Assembly: GCA_934047225.1 (NCBI GenBank) | Contig: OW203987.1 | Location: forward strand, 31,329,501 to 31,393,500 | Direction of reading: 5' to 3' | DNA: 64,000 nucleotides | From: Ypsolopha sequella | Taxonomy: Eukaryota; Arthropoda; Insecta; Lepidoptera; Ypsolophidae | Part shown: one piece after another, positions 31,875-43,198 of the stretch | Position numbering within the stretch: position 1 is the stretch's first letter | Layout of the letters: each line of letters begins with the position of its first letter | Translations under genes and position numbers: made by a program | Notes under the pieces: model-generated | The model's database searches: none | What the model was told of the DNA's origin: nothing | Seen by the model: only the letters and a program-made list of their open reading frames with translations

Positions 31875-32370
31875 ATATTGCAATAAGGTAATTGCAACAT
31901 TAAAATCAGTTTCATAAGTACCTACATCGTTTATACGATGTTATAATATTACATTATAACACCGCGATTCTGCGCTGCGATTGGCTCAATTTATTATAAT
32001 ACCGCTAGAGAGCTAACAACATTAGAGACTAGAAATAAGTCCCGACCTTATTTATTAAAACACGCCCCCTTTATCCTGTTGGCCTTCAAGGCAGCATTAC
32101 TGGGACGACGCACTCGAGATTCATGAACGAGTGTTCTTCTTCTCATTTTTCGTGTAATTGTTAGATGAAAATATTATAAATAAAGACGATACTTTTGATT
32201 ACCGTAGATAAAGTATTGTGTGCAACTAAACACAATTAGACATTGGGACACTCGTGCAAAACTATTACGAAACTCACTTTGTACGTTTCATAAAATTAAA
32301 CAAGCACTCGTGTCCCAATGTCTCAAATTATGTTACAGTTGCACAAAATGGTATTTTTCTAACTTCTGTA
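31875..32370 (+). repeat. Dispersed repeat, copy B (uninterrupted)
   Basis: It matches both flanks of the MITE pair at 10465-11380. Near its 3' end 'agacattgggacactcgtgc' (about 32238-32257) is perfectly complementary to 'gcactcgtgtcccaatgtct' (about 32304-32323), forming a 20-bp hairpin stem. Non-coding. Confidence 0.8.
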
Positions 32371-33535
32371 TCAAAAACGTGATATAAGAATCACATTAAA
32401 ATATTTTTTTTAATGGAATAAGAGGTTGAATTTATCAAACAAATGGAGAATGTATCGTTTTATTTCAGACATTTCCCGTCTCTATGAGCTGGTAGGAAAA
32501 GTCCTAGGTGGAAGGTGGCACATGTCCTAGGTGGAAGGTGGCACAAGTAAATGAAAACATTTAGTCAACCAAGAGCAAGAAACTAGGTATGGCTTGAAAT
32601 AAATAGGTATTTTAAAATTAAACTAAATACCTGCGGAAATGAAAAAAAAATGTTTCCTCTGAAAACCGAACGTGAGTTTGTTGAACAGTACGGCGATTCT
32701 GGCAAGTGCGAAAATATTTGCTACGGTAGATTTTGAGTGATTTTACAAGAGACTTTCCTCAGAACATTGGAAATTATTGATGTTTCTGCCTTCGCAATTT
32801 TTGCGTACGCGCCAGAGTCGCCGTCAGTCTTGATGATTAATTCCGCATAAACGTGTCTTTCGAAATTTGTTCAGTATGTTCAGCATGTGTTTATATTTAA
32901 AGTATACTAGTACATAAAGGTAACAGTGCACTTACATCCAGTAACTAGTACATAAACCGATCGTGTATTTGACAATATGACAAGAGTTGATGGTATCGCT
33001 GATGACTTGCACCTCGTCAGCCCGACATTGCCCCGGTTCACTAGTCTCCACCCGCAGTACCGCGCATGTGTGACGTCATCGCCGCACCGACTCGTGCGCA
33101 GCGGCACGCGTCATGCCCCGTGCAATGTACCCGCCCTCTATGTCGTCCGTGTGAAAGTAACGATCTCCCTTTGATTAGTGGCCTGTGCTACCCTGTGCTA
33201 CCTTGTGTTTTTCAGCCTCATTAATCGCTTTAAAACACTTTGCATGCGTTTTAATAATCTCCCTAACAGAATATTCAAAATTAAGCATCACATGTCACCA
33301 ATCAAACCATAAGTTATTATTAAAATTTGTTTATCTTTCCCGAATTAACATTTCGGGAAATTATTAATAATTCGTATACCCATAATTAATGTTAATATTT
33401 CCGTTGATCACAATAACATAGTTATAGACTAGAGTTTGCGTGGTGCGTGTTTTTGAAATTTTTTCGTTTTCGTGACAGGTAAGAGAGTATGCGTGTTTAA
33501 AACACGTTTGGAAACTGAAATGGAATAGTTATTTA
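32371..33535. other. No gene recognised; GC-richer patch 33000-33180
   Basis: A direct 24-bp duplication ('tcctaggtggaaggtggcac') occurs at about 32500-32543. About 33000-33180 is GC-rich and contains a palindromic TGACGTCA (cAMP-response-element type) at 33070-33077; it could be a regulatory region, but no exon is recognisable. Confidence 0.35.
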
Positions 33536-33539
33536 AAAA

Positions 33540-34195
33540 CAAACGACATTCAAGTAATGACAGCTGTCAATTGTATCACGAAATGTCATCGGTCATGATC
33601 GGGTGTCAAAACTGTCATCTTTACTGTACTGAGCGCGTTGAAATACGTGTGAATACTTAGTTTCAATTGAATCGGACAACTTTTTTGCAAATATTTTACT
33701 CTGATAGATGTCAAATGTCAAAACTGTCAACGGTCGAAGCCCAGCCTCAGCCGTTTGGGAGATACGTCTAAGATAAACAGTCTTTAATGCCACCCGGGTG
33801 TAAGTAGAACTCGGCCTCTGAACTCACATACTCGGCCTATGGCCTCGTATATTCGTTCATCGGCCTCGCTAACACTCGGTTCGGCCTTCGGCTTCCCTAC
33901 AATGTTGACAGATAGGACTCTGGTAGCCGAAGTGTTGTGCTCGGCTGAAAAACACTTGTAAACTAGGCCTTTGGCCTCAGCAGTATGCCAAACATGGAGA
34001 TTATATCATCATCCGTTCCGGAGATATGGCCAATCAAAGTTTTTCTGAAAGTGTCAAAATCCCTGTTGATGTCAAAAAGTGTCAAATTTGAATACGGATT
34101 CGTAATCAGCGACCCCTACTGCTCCTTGATACCGAGTTTCAAGCGAATCGGAACACTTTTTATGACCTGTCAAAAAACTGTCAAATTCAAATTCA
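33540..34195. repeat. TGTCAAA-rich repeat, left part, with GGCCT cluster
   Basis: Words TGTCAAA/TGTCAA and their variants recur many times (for example 'atgtcaaatgtcaaaactg' near 33710). Between 33810 and 33985 at least eight 'CGGCCT'/'AGGCCT' words occur ('ctcggcctatggcctcg'). Phrases such as 'cagccgtttgggagat' recur at ~37060, showing that the same repeat continues beyond the LINE cluster. Confidence 0.6.
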
Positions 34196-34199
34196 AATT

Positions 34200-34520
34200 A
34201 TTTATAAACACAAGTAAATAAGATGTTACAGTAAGTAGTCCTAATCCATGATGTGCCATGTATGGCGTAATAGTACATTACGATACGAGAGCGATGAAAC
34301 GTTTTCTGACGAGTGTGAGTTTGCGGCACGAGCCGAAGGCGAGTGCTGCAATCACACGAGTCGAGAAAAAGTTTTTCGCACGAGTTTCGTATCATTTTTT
34401 ATAGTACAAGTGCGGAAAATGCCGACTTTAGTAAAGTGGTCATTTTACGCACGGTGTGCTATAAAAATATTTAAATGTATGTTGCATACCTGGAAATAAT
34501 TGAAAAGCATGAAATAACAG
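34200..34520. repeat. Dispersed repeat with 'gcacgagccgaaggcgagtg'
   Basis: It opens after 'caaattcaaattcaaatta', a LINE tail, and holds 'acattacgatacgagagcg' and 'gcggcacgagccgaagg', phrases I associate with common lepidopteran repeats. The short frames are not supported. Confidence 0.4.
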
Positions 34521-34544
34521 TAGTACCTAACCAAACACATACCT

Positions 34545-34966
34545 ACTGCCAAACATTACAATGTATTACAAACTACCAGCTGAAGTGCAAGCCGCAACCA
34601 CTATCAGTTCGTTCAAGTCCAGGCTGAAGTGCTGGCTTCTCGAATTGACCTTGTATAATGTGAATGATTTCTTACAACATTAATGAGATTTTTTTTTTTA
34701 ATAAGTCTTATTAATTATTTGACATTTGTATCTATGATGATTCTTTGACATTTATTATTCTGTATTTGACGTATAATTATAATCATTTTTTTTATATTTT
34801 TTATTACTAATATAGTTAATTTTTGATGAATTAATGTATAATTGGTATTGTGCTATTTTTTAAGACTACTTCTGTAGCTGTATGCAATGACTGCTAAATA
34901 ATTTTACAATTTCTTGACGTGTAATCTAAATAATGATGAATAAAAATGTCTTATGTCTTATTTAAT
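34545..34966 (+). pseudogene. LINE ORF2 C-terminus and 3' UTR
   Basis: Codons from about 34560 read MYYKLPAEVQAATTISSFKS, then RLKCWLLELTLYNVNDFL and a stop near 34682, the typical last ~45 residues of Jockey/CR1-type ORF2 (..YNxLPxExxxxxxxxxFKxxLKxWLL..). The 3' UTR ends in 'aatgtcttatgtctta' at ~34966. Everything 5' of this is missing. Confidence 0.7.
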
Positions 34967-34989
34967 TCCTCATCGATGGTCCAGTCAAT

Positions 34990-36845
34990 AATCCGTTACC
35001 CATTAGAAATAGAACATATAATTAATTATTCTGTCAAAAATGCCACGACTGTGTAGTATGCCTTATGAATAAGAAATTGTCTTAATTTGCTTTTAAATGT
35101 CTGTATGTTTTCTATTTCTCTGATTGCTCTTGGTAATTTATTGTACATACGAGGAGCCATCCCTAGCATACTTTTGCTACGAGTAAATAAAGCTGTGGTG
35201 GAACTAAACGCTGCAACTGAGTGTTCATATCGCTCACTTCGAAATGTTTTAAAAAGATTGTTGCATTTCACGAAGCAAGAAACTTCGTATATATAAATCG
35301 CTGGAAGAGTTAAGATCTGAAGTTGAATAAAATGTTGTTTACATGAATCAGTTTTATTTAGTTTACGTATCTGATGCATTTCTTTTGTAGTATAAATTAA
35401 GATTTAATCCCAGCTGCGTTTCCCCAAAAAATGACGCCATATCTCAATGTAGAAGGGACGTATCCATGGTATGCTGTAAGAGTTGCTCTCTCATTTGTAA
35501 CTTTTGAAAGCATATAAAGTGTATACGAGTATTAATCTAGTTTTTTAGTAATATGGTCCAATTGTGCTTTCCATGGCAGATTACAGTCAATGTAAATTCC
35601 TAAAAAATTCACAACCTTTACCTCTTCAATCTTCTTGTTATTATATTTAATGTCAAGTGATTCTGGTATTATTATTTGTCGAAATGTCATGATATTAGTT
35701 TTATCCAAATGTATCAATAAGTTATTACATGTCAATCAATTTATTATAGAGGCCAATGAATTATTAATTTCTAGTTCTATGGATTTTGTATTATTGCCTG
35801 TATAAATAACCGTGCTGTCATCAGCGAACAGCACCATTTGATGGGAAACAGCTTTGGGAAAATCATATATATAGATAAGAAAAAAGAAAGGGCTCAGTAC
35901 ACTGCCCTGAGGCACTCCATATGTAGTTGTCCGACAGTCAGATAAGAACGTTTCAAGAAGTTTAGTTCGGCCATCTATTTTTATTTGAGTAATCTGTTGG
36001 CGATTTCTGAGATATGATTTAAAAAGGCGTTTCGTCTAATAACATAATGGTTCAACTTTTTAAGTAGTATATGTCTGCATGATCGAACGCCTTGTCCATG
36101 TCCATGTACAAGGCAGAGATTTGAATTTTTTTGTCGACATTGGTGATAGCTTTTTGAACAAAATCATAAATAGCCATGTCAATAGTTTTGGCGCTTCTGA
36201 ATCCTTTTTGCTCGGGAACTAATATTTCCTTTTTTTTTTAAGAAGTCATACAGGCTTTTATAAATTACTTTTTCGAAGATTTTATAAAATATTAATAATA
36301 ATACTATCGGTCTATAGAAGTTCATGTCAAGGGGGTCCTCTTTTTTTAAAAATTTTTACGACTGTGGACCTTTTTAAGCGATCAGGAAATATTCCTTGCT
36401 CAACACATAAATTGATTAGATGGCTAAGGACGTGGGAAATAATTTCTGCTACATACTTAATCACCTTCGTAGAAATGTTATCATATCCTGTACTGTTTGA
36501 ATTGTTTAAAGATCGTATTGTTTGTAAAATGTCATATGGGGTAGAAGGATTCATGAATATTGAATTATTATAAGAAGATGTCATAGTATTTATTGGATTG
36601 TTAAGAATGTTGTTTGGTTTATTTATTGATTTTGTACCGTCGATATAGTAATTGTTAAATGATTGTGCGATATCTTTAGGATCTGTCACTATGGTGCTAT
36701 TAATTTTTATCTTATTAATATTATCTTTGGGTACTGTTTATTACATTCCAAGTAGCCCTGGATTTATTGCGGGATGTTTTTATGAAGTATTCATTTTGTG
36801 CCTTTTTGGTTAATCTAACTATTTGCTTTAGTTGGTTAGAGTCAA
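34990..36845 (-). pseudogene. Jockey/CR1-type LINE, linker to C-terminus, decayed
   Basis: The minus strand reads: LKQIVRLTKKAQNEYFIKTS (~36835-36775), DPKDIAQSFNNYYIDG (~36680), STGYDNISTKVIKYV (~36490), IFPDRLKRSTVVKIFKK (~36390-36340), MNFYRPIVLLLIFYKIFEKV (~36325-36265), YGVPQGSVLSPFFFLIYIYD (~35925-35865), FADDSTVIYTGN (~35830-35795, catalytic box intact), KVVNFLGIYIDCNLPWKAQL (~35615-35560) and APRMYNKLPRAIREIENIQT (~35160-35100). Frameshifts and stops separate these blocks, so it is inactive. The endonuclease is missing: the copy is 5' truncated at ~36845, where TGTCAAA-rich repeat resumes. Confidence 0.88.
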
Positions 36846-37660
36846 AACCTATCAAATGTCGAATTTTTTATAATGTCAAATGTAAATGTCGGTCCTATAG
36901 CTCCTGGCTAACCGATCACTGTAGTTCAAACCGGAACTCGCTAGGACTTGCAGTTCAGTTGATAAAGCTGATCAAATTGTTAGCAATTTTGTTTTATTTA
37001 TTTTTTCAGATAGTCTTCGTCAAGTCCTTTTCTTAGCGTACAATGAACATGGGTATAGCTTCAGCCGTTTGGGAGATCCGGGCCGTCAAAGTTTTGACAT
37101 TGAGGAGGGGGTAGATCTTGGCAAGACCTTTTCTTAGACACCCGTCAACATGGGTCTAAGTCCAGCCGTTTAGGAGAAACAGGCCGTCAGTGGTTTGATA
37201 TTAAAAACAATTGTTTTTTAAGCCCTTTGGTCCAACCCTTAGGGCTGTACCACCTTACGTTCCAAAGATATAGCCGAAACAATTTTTTAGGACATCCCTA
37301 ATGTCAAAGTCAAAAAATATCAAAGTACATCCATACTGGCTGGGGATGTCCCTAGTGTCAAAGTCAATAAATGTCAAAGTACATCCCTAGGCGCTTCGCG
37401 TTCGCGTGCTTGTCCCTAGGCAAATGTCAATAGAATGTCAATTTGTCCCATTTCTAGTGTCAAAGTCAAAAAATGTCAAAGTACATCCCTAGTGGCTGGA
37501 GACATCCATAGGAACTGCACACGCTCGCGCTCTGCGCTCGCGTGTTTGTTCTCAAATATAAAATGTTTCCCATACAAATCTATTTATCATATAAATATAA
37601 TATAAATCTATTACTATCAAAAGTCATGTCAAATGTCAAAAAATGTTGAAAGAATCAACA
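36846..37660. repeat. TGTCAAA-rich repeat, right part
   Basis: Three near copies of 'tgtcaaagtcaa(a/t)aaatgtc' followed by 'aaagtacatccctag' occur at about 37300-37330, 37358-37390 and 37458-37490. 'cagccgtttgggagat' also occurs in the part left of the LINE. GC-rich motifs 'gcttcgcgttcgcgtg' and 'ctcgcgctctgcgctcgcgtg' are interspersed. Confidence 0.65.
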
Positions 37661-39110
37661 AATGGCTAGATATAGCTACACTACATTGTTCATCTTGTAT
37701 CGAATATAGAATCTCGATAAACAAGGACGCGTCCGCATTGTTTATACGGTCGCTTCGATATCTAGTAAATTGAGGAGGAATTCAATTTATTTTGTTGATA
37801 TCAAAAATCTGCATATTTTATGCTGAAATGGGAGTGCCTACGCTTTTCTTTTCCTGGTTAACGGATATAAGAGTAAAGTTCAAATTGTTCGCTTTTTACA
37901 GTCAGTTTTATATTTGCAATTATTGATCTACATAAAATAGTAGCTACCAATTTTCCTACTCATTTTTTGAGTTGATAAATTAGTGATAATAAATATTATA
38001 CAAAACATTTTAATGCTCACATTTCCCTACTTACCTCGAGTAAAGTGTCTCTCGAGCTCTGTAAAGTGCGCATCAAGAAGTCTGCTTGCCTTGGGGAAAG
38101 TTTTATTTTTTATTTTTATGAGACAATGGTCACCTCCATTTTATAACTATAAAGTGTAAGTTTGACACAAATCAGACCTGTTTTTCGTATATATTTTCTT
38201 GGTGAATCTATGTATAAAAGTATCATCTAGTTATTTATAAATATTTTTCTTTAAATTTAAAAACGGCTTTTCACGTCGTAGACTTAGGCATAATAGTAAC
38301 TATAACCAGTGGAGCAACCTTTACTTTTTCAGTACATCACAGAGCTAATAAATATGGAGATTCGCCCAAAAAAGTCGGAAATTTCGGATCTCAGAAAATC
38401 TGTAGATACACGTTTGACGCCCTCGATATGATCATAAAATTACACGGACTTTAAATACGAAAACGTGCGTACTACGTATATCATATATATATAGAGGCGC
38501 TCAGAACATAATGGAACTTTTATTTTCCCAACGTTACATTGAACAGTAAATAAATGCAAATGTACGTACCAACGTAATATAATCACGTCTCTTAAGGCGC
38601 CTGTTCCAGCGTCATCCGAAAATTACTCTTACTGATAACAATATTTCTCTTATATAAGGTTTTTAAAACTTATGAAAAAGTTTCATAGTGTTGTTATAAA
38701 TATAAGAAAAAAAAAACCGAAGAAAATATTGCTTAGAAAATTTGTTTATGGAATTCTTTTCCGCCCATGGCGTCCACTTGAAAAGTATTATTTTCTCCTA
38801 TTTGACCCAGCGACGTCGTAATGCAGTGCGCGCAAAAATTTACGTAATTTCAATATAGTTTCTGTCGATATTTGTATCGACTCAGCTTGGTTGGTGACTA
38901 CCTGCCCCTTAATGTCAGCATCGTTCACAGAGGTGTGGTCTTCGGCACCTCCTCTGTCTCCGATATACGAGTAGTTGCTGCAGTCTGTACAATTATAATA
39001 TTATTGGTAGACGTTGTTGGTAACGACACTTATTTAGCTACGCCACGTAGCTATTTGAAATATTACTTTACTATGGTATAGCATAACCATATGAGGAGAG
39101 CTTTGAAGCT
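37661..39110. other. No gene recognised
   Basis: AT-rich. A 69-codon frame at 38872-39081 is hydrophobic but has no motif I know. Confidence 0.35.
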
Positions 39111-39114
39111 TTCA

Positions 39115-41022
39115 CACGTCATTGTCATCCCCCTTCTCACGTCATTGTCGTCCCCCTTCTCACGTCATTGTCGTCCCCCTTCTCACGTCATTGTCGTCCC
39201 CCTTCTCACGTCATTGTCGTCCCCCTTCTCACGTCATTGTCGTCCCCCTTCTCACTTCATTGTCGTCCCCCTTCTCACGTCATTGTCGTCCCCCTTCTCA
39301 CGTCATTGTCGTCCCCCTTCTCACTTCATTGTCGTCCCCCTTCTCACGTCATTGTCGTCCCCCTTCTCACGTCATTGTCGTCCCCCTTCTCACGTCATTG
39401 TCGTTCCCCTTCTCACGTCATTGTCGTCCCCCTTCTCACGTCATTGTCGTCCCCCTTCTCACGTCATTGTCGTCCCCCTTCTCACGTCATTGTCGTCCCC
39501 CTTCTCACTTCATTGTCGTCCCCCTTCTCACGTCATTGTCGTCCCCCTTCTCACGTCATTGTCGTCCCCCTTCTCACTTCATTGTCGTCCCCCTTCTCAC
39601 GTCATTGTCGTCCCCCTTCTCACGTCATTGTCGTCCCCCTTCTCACGTCATTGTCGTCCCCCTTCTCACGTCATTGTCGTCCCCCTTCTCACGTCATTGT
39701 CGTCCCCCTTCTCACGTCATTGTCGTTCCCCTTCTCACGTCATTGTCGTCCCCCTTCTCACGTCATTGTCGTCCCCCTTCTCACGTCATTGTCGTTCCCC
39801 TTCTCACGTCATTGTCGTCCCCCTTCTCACGTCATTGTCGTTCCCCTTCTCACGTCATTGTCGTCCCCCTTGTCACGTCATTGTCGTTCCCCTTCTCACG
39901 TCATTGTCGTCCCCCTTCTCACGTCATTGTCGTCCCCCTTCTCACGTCATTGTCGTCCCCCTTCTCACGTCATTGTCGTCCCCCTTCTCACGTCATTGTC
40001 GTTCCCCTTCTCACGTCATTGTCGTCCCCCTTGTCACGTCATTGTCGTCCCCCTTCTCACGTCATTGTCGTCCCCCTTCTCACGTCATTGTCGTCCCCCT
40101 TCTCACGTCATTGTTGTCCCCCTTATCACGTCATTGTCGTCCCCCTTCTCACGTCATTGTCGTTCCCCTTCTCACGTCATTGTCGTCCCCCTTGTCACGT
40201 CATTGTCGTCCCCCTTATCACGTCATTGTCGTCCCCCTTCTCACGTCATTGTCGTCCCCCTTGTCACGTCATTGTCGTCCCCCTTCTCACGTCATTGTCG
40301 TCCCCCTTCTCACGTCATTGTCGTTCCCCTTCTCACGTCATTGTCGTCCCCCTTCTCACGTCATTGTCGTTCCCCTTCTCACGTCATTGTCGTCCCCCTT
40401 CTCACGTCATTGTCGTCCCCCTTCTCACGTCATTGTCGTCCCCCTTCTCACGTCATTGTCGTTCCCCTTCTCACGTCATTGTCGTCCCCCTTCTCACGTC
40501 ATTGTCGTCCCCCTTCTCACGTCATTGTCGTTCCCCTTCTCACGTCATTGTCGTCCCCCTTCTCACGTCATTGTCGTTCCCCTTCTCACGTCATTGTCGT
40601 CCCCCTTCTCACGTCATTGTCGTCCCCCTACTCACGTCATTGTCGTTCCCCTTCTCACGTCATTGTCGTCCCCCTTCTCACGTCATTGTCGTCCCCCTTC
40701 TCACGTCATTGTCGTCCCCCTTCTCACGTCATTGTCGTTCCCCTTCTCACGTCATTGTCGTCCCCCTTCTCACGTCATTGTCGTCCCCCTTCTCACGTCA
40801 TTGTCGTCCCCCTTCTCACGTCATTGTCGTTCCCCTTCTCACGTCATTGTCGTCCCCCTTCTCACGTCATTGTCGTCCCCCTTCTCACGTCATTGTCGTC
40901 CCCCTTCTCACGTCATTGTCGTCCCCCTTCTCACGTCATTGTCGTCCCCCTTCTCACGTCATTGTAATCCCCCTTCTCACGTCATTGTAATCCCCCTTCT
41001 CACGTCATTATCATCCCCCTTC
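39115..41022 (+). repeat. Tandem array, 23-bp unit, ~83 copies
   Basis: The unit is 'cacgtcattgtcgtccccct' + 'tct'. Recurrent variants are cacTtcat, gtTcccc, ttGtcac and ttAtcac, scattered along the array; the last units read gtaatc or tatcatc. As 23 is not divisible by three and no stop occurs, all three plus frames are open for about 600 codons; these are artefacts. Every regular unit holds ACGTCA, the complement of TGACGT, a CREB/ATF half-site. Confidence 0.98.
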
Positions 41023-41555
41023 CCCCTCAGAAGACACGAAAATAAGTAATCTTCTCACTGATTGACCAATTCTTAAAGCACGTTAATAAAGTTTCCTTAA
41101 CTTTTGTAACTAGTTATTAACCCAAACTAAGTAGTAGACACTTATTAGACCAAAACTTCAAAAGAAACTCAGCACATGGATAAATCTCGATTATCTCGTA
41201 TTTCTCGTTCAATCCTCTTGTTATAATAGCTAACTAAGAGGAATTGTAGAAACTTTTTGTGACAAATCCATTAGCTAAAGTGAAACTTCATAAGCTGACC
41301 AAAGTAACATAAGATTATTACGAAAGCTTCAGTACGACGACGCAATAAAAAGTATCATGATGTGGAGGCAGAAAATAACGACCAACCATACAATAACGTT
41401 ATATTATGTTTCTGTCAACTTGTGTATTAACAATAGCGTTTTGTACAGTTTTGTTGCTGATGCGTTTGTCTGTCACCAGCACAGGTCATTGTCGGTGAAA
41501 AATAACACTTATGGGAGAAAATAAGGAAAACGTTCAATAACTGGAAGCCCTTGAA
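41023..41555. other. No gene recognised
   Basis: Nothing supported. Confidence 0.4.
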
Positions 41556-42374
41556 TTTTTAGGGTTCCGTAGTACCTAAAAGGTACAAAAGGAACCTTTA
41601 TGATGAGACTCCGTTGTCAGTCGGTATGTCACAGCCTCACAACTTTAGCACCGTTAAAGATAAAGACATGAAATTTGGCATAATAATTGCATTATTTTTG
41701 CCCACATATCACGTTGTAAAAAAATATGAAAAATTTGAGATTGTTCAAAATATTTCCAAAACAAAAGTGAGTAAAATAAAACATATTATCCTAAAAATAA
41801 AATATGGATATCAAATAGACATATTGAAAAGGTAATTGTAAAAATTTATACTTTTACTATATTTACTGGCACTGGTTTCGAGAAATCTTTAAAAAACCAC
41901 AAAAACATGTATGTCCCTTAACTCCGAAACTGGTGGACCAAAAATATGAAAAAAAAATGTCGATTATAGATTATAACTGACCAGTGACCAATCACAGGAA
42001 AACTATAGCGATTTAAAAAAAGTTGAGCACAAATGGGAAATATAAAAACAGAAGTAAGATAAATAAAAAAAACATTTTATAAAAATACAATATGGGTATC
42101 AAATAATGGGTAATAAAAAGATAATTGTAAAAATATTTAGTTTGGCTATATTTAATTGCATCTATCTCGAGAAATCTTTGAAAAATCATGAAAAAATGTA
42201 GGTCCCCCCCTTATCTCCCAAACAGGTGGGCCAAAAAATATTTAAAATATCATGGTAATATGTGTTTACGTAAAAATTTAGCGGTTGAGAAATTCACGAA
42301 AAAAAGTTACAAGTTTAAATTTATCATCAACAATACGGAACCCTAGGTACGCGAGTCTGACTCGCACTTGGCCG
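41556..42374 (-). repeat. Dispersed repeat, full-length copy with internal duplication
   Basis: On the minus strand it starts 'cggccaagtgcgagtcagac' and ends 'tacggaaccctaaaaa'. Two internal blocks, about 41765-41950 and 42050-42245, resemble each other (shared 'ataattgtaaaaatat', 'gagaaatctttgaaaaat', 'ggtgg(a/g)ccaaaaa'), so the element contains an old tandem duplication. Other copies are at 46036-46300 and 62100-63025. Non-coding. Confidence 0.75.
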
Positions 42375-42511
42375 TGAATTTCGCACGTGAATTTGTTTCG
42401 TGCGTGAATGTATGATTCACGGCGAGTGATTCAAAAATACAGCTCCTGATTTCAATAATCATTTCTATCGAGGAAAATCCAAACATAAACCAAAAACAAA
42501 ACCCAAGCTTT

Positions 42512-42770
42512 ACAAGGTGTAACAGAAAGATGTTACCATATTTTGAAGAGCTTATTCAGTCAATGGTAGAGAACAACTTTTACTATGGAGCCAACCCAAA
42601 AATCTCAAAAAAAAAATCTGCCCTTCCATACATTTCAGCCGAGCCGCATTGCATTTTTCTATGAAAAAGTAAATTATTTTTTTCGAGATACAGGGTTTGT
42701 TCCATAGTAAAAGTTGTTCTATACCATTGACTGAATAAGCTCTTCAAATATGGTTACACACGTTGTATAG
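42512..42770. mobile_element. MITE with ~75-bp terminal inverted repeats
   Basis: 'gaagagcttattcagtcaat' at about 42545 and its complement at about 42729 are part of arms running from 42512 and to 42770. They also share 'agaacaacttttactatgg' and the outer 'ttaccatat'. The middle is non-coding. Confidence 0.8.
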
Positions 42771-42809
42771 TTAAAGACAATATACCAGAAATTCATAAAA
42801 TACACAGAA

Positions 42810-43082
42810 AAGAAGCACCCTTATTTTGTTTACGTAGCCTAGTTTACAAAGAAGCACCCTTATTTTGTTTACGTAGCCTAGTTTACAAAGAAGCACCCTT
42901 ATTTTGTTTACGTAGCCTAGTTTACAAAGAAGCACCCTTATTTTGTTTACGTAGCCTAGTTTACAAAGAAGCACCCTTATTTTGTTTACGTAGCCTAGTT
43001 TACAAAGAAGCACCCTTATTTTGTTTACGTAGCCTAGTCTACAAAGAAGCAACCTTATTTTGTTTACGTAGCCTAGTTTACA
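42810..43082 (+). repeat. Tandem array, 39-bp unit, 7 copies
   Basis: The unit is 'caaagaagcacccttatttt' + 'gtttacgtagcctagttta'. It is almost invariant, and because 39 is divisible by three a minus frame of 93 codons with a 13-residue period results. Confidence 0.97.
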
Positions 43083-43198
43083 CAGAGAAAACTAGGGATA
43101 AATAGTACATTTATTATAAAATTATAATGTAGACTTACACAATAATACTAAAGATAGATTTGGGAGTGTACATAGAGTGGATAATGCTTTTGGTTAAG

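Noticed and set aside
38872..39081. 69-codon hydrophobic frame before the 23-bp array
   Set aside because: No signal peptide-like start context or homology recognised; could be chance.
39091..41049. Three overlapping ~600-650-codon plus-strand frames
   Set aside because: They are the same 23-bp satellite read in three frames; all three are open because the unit lacks stops.
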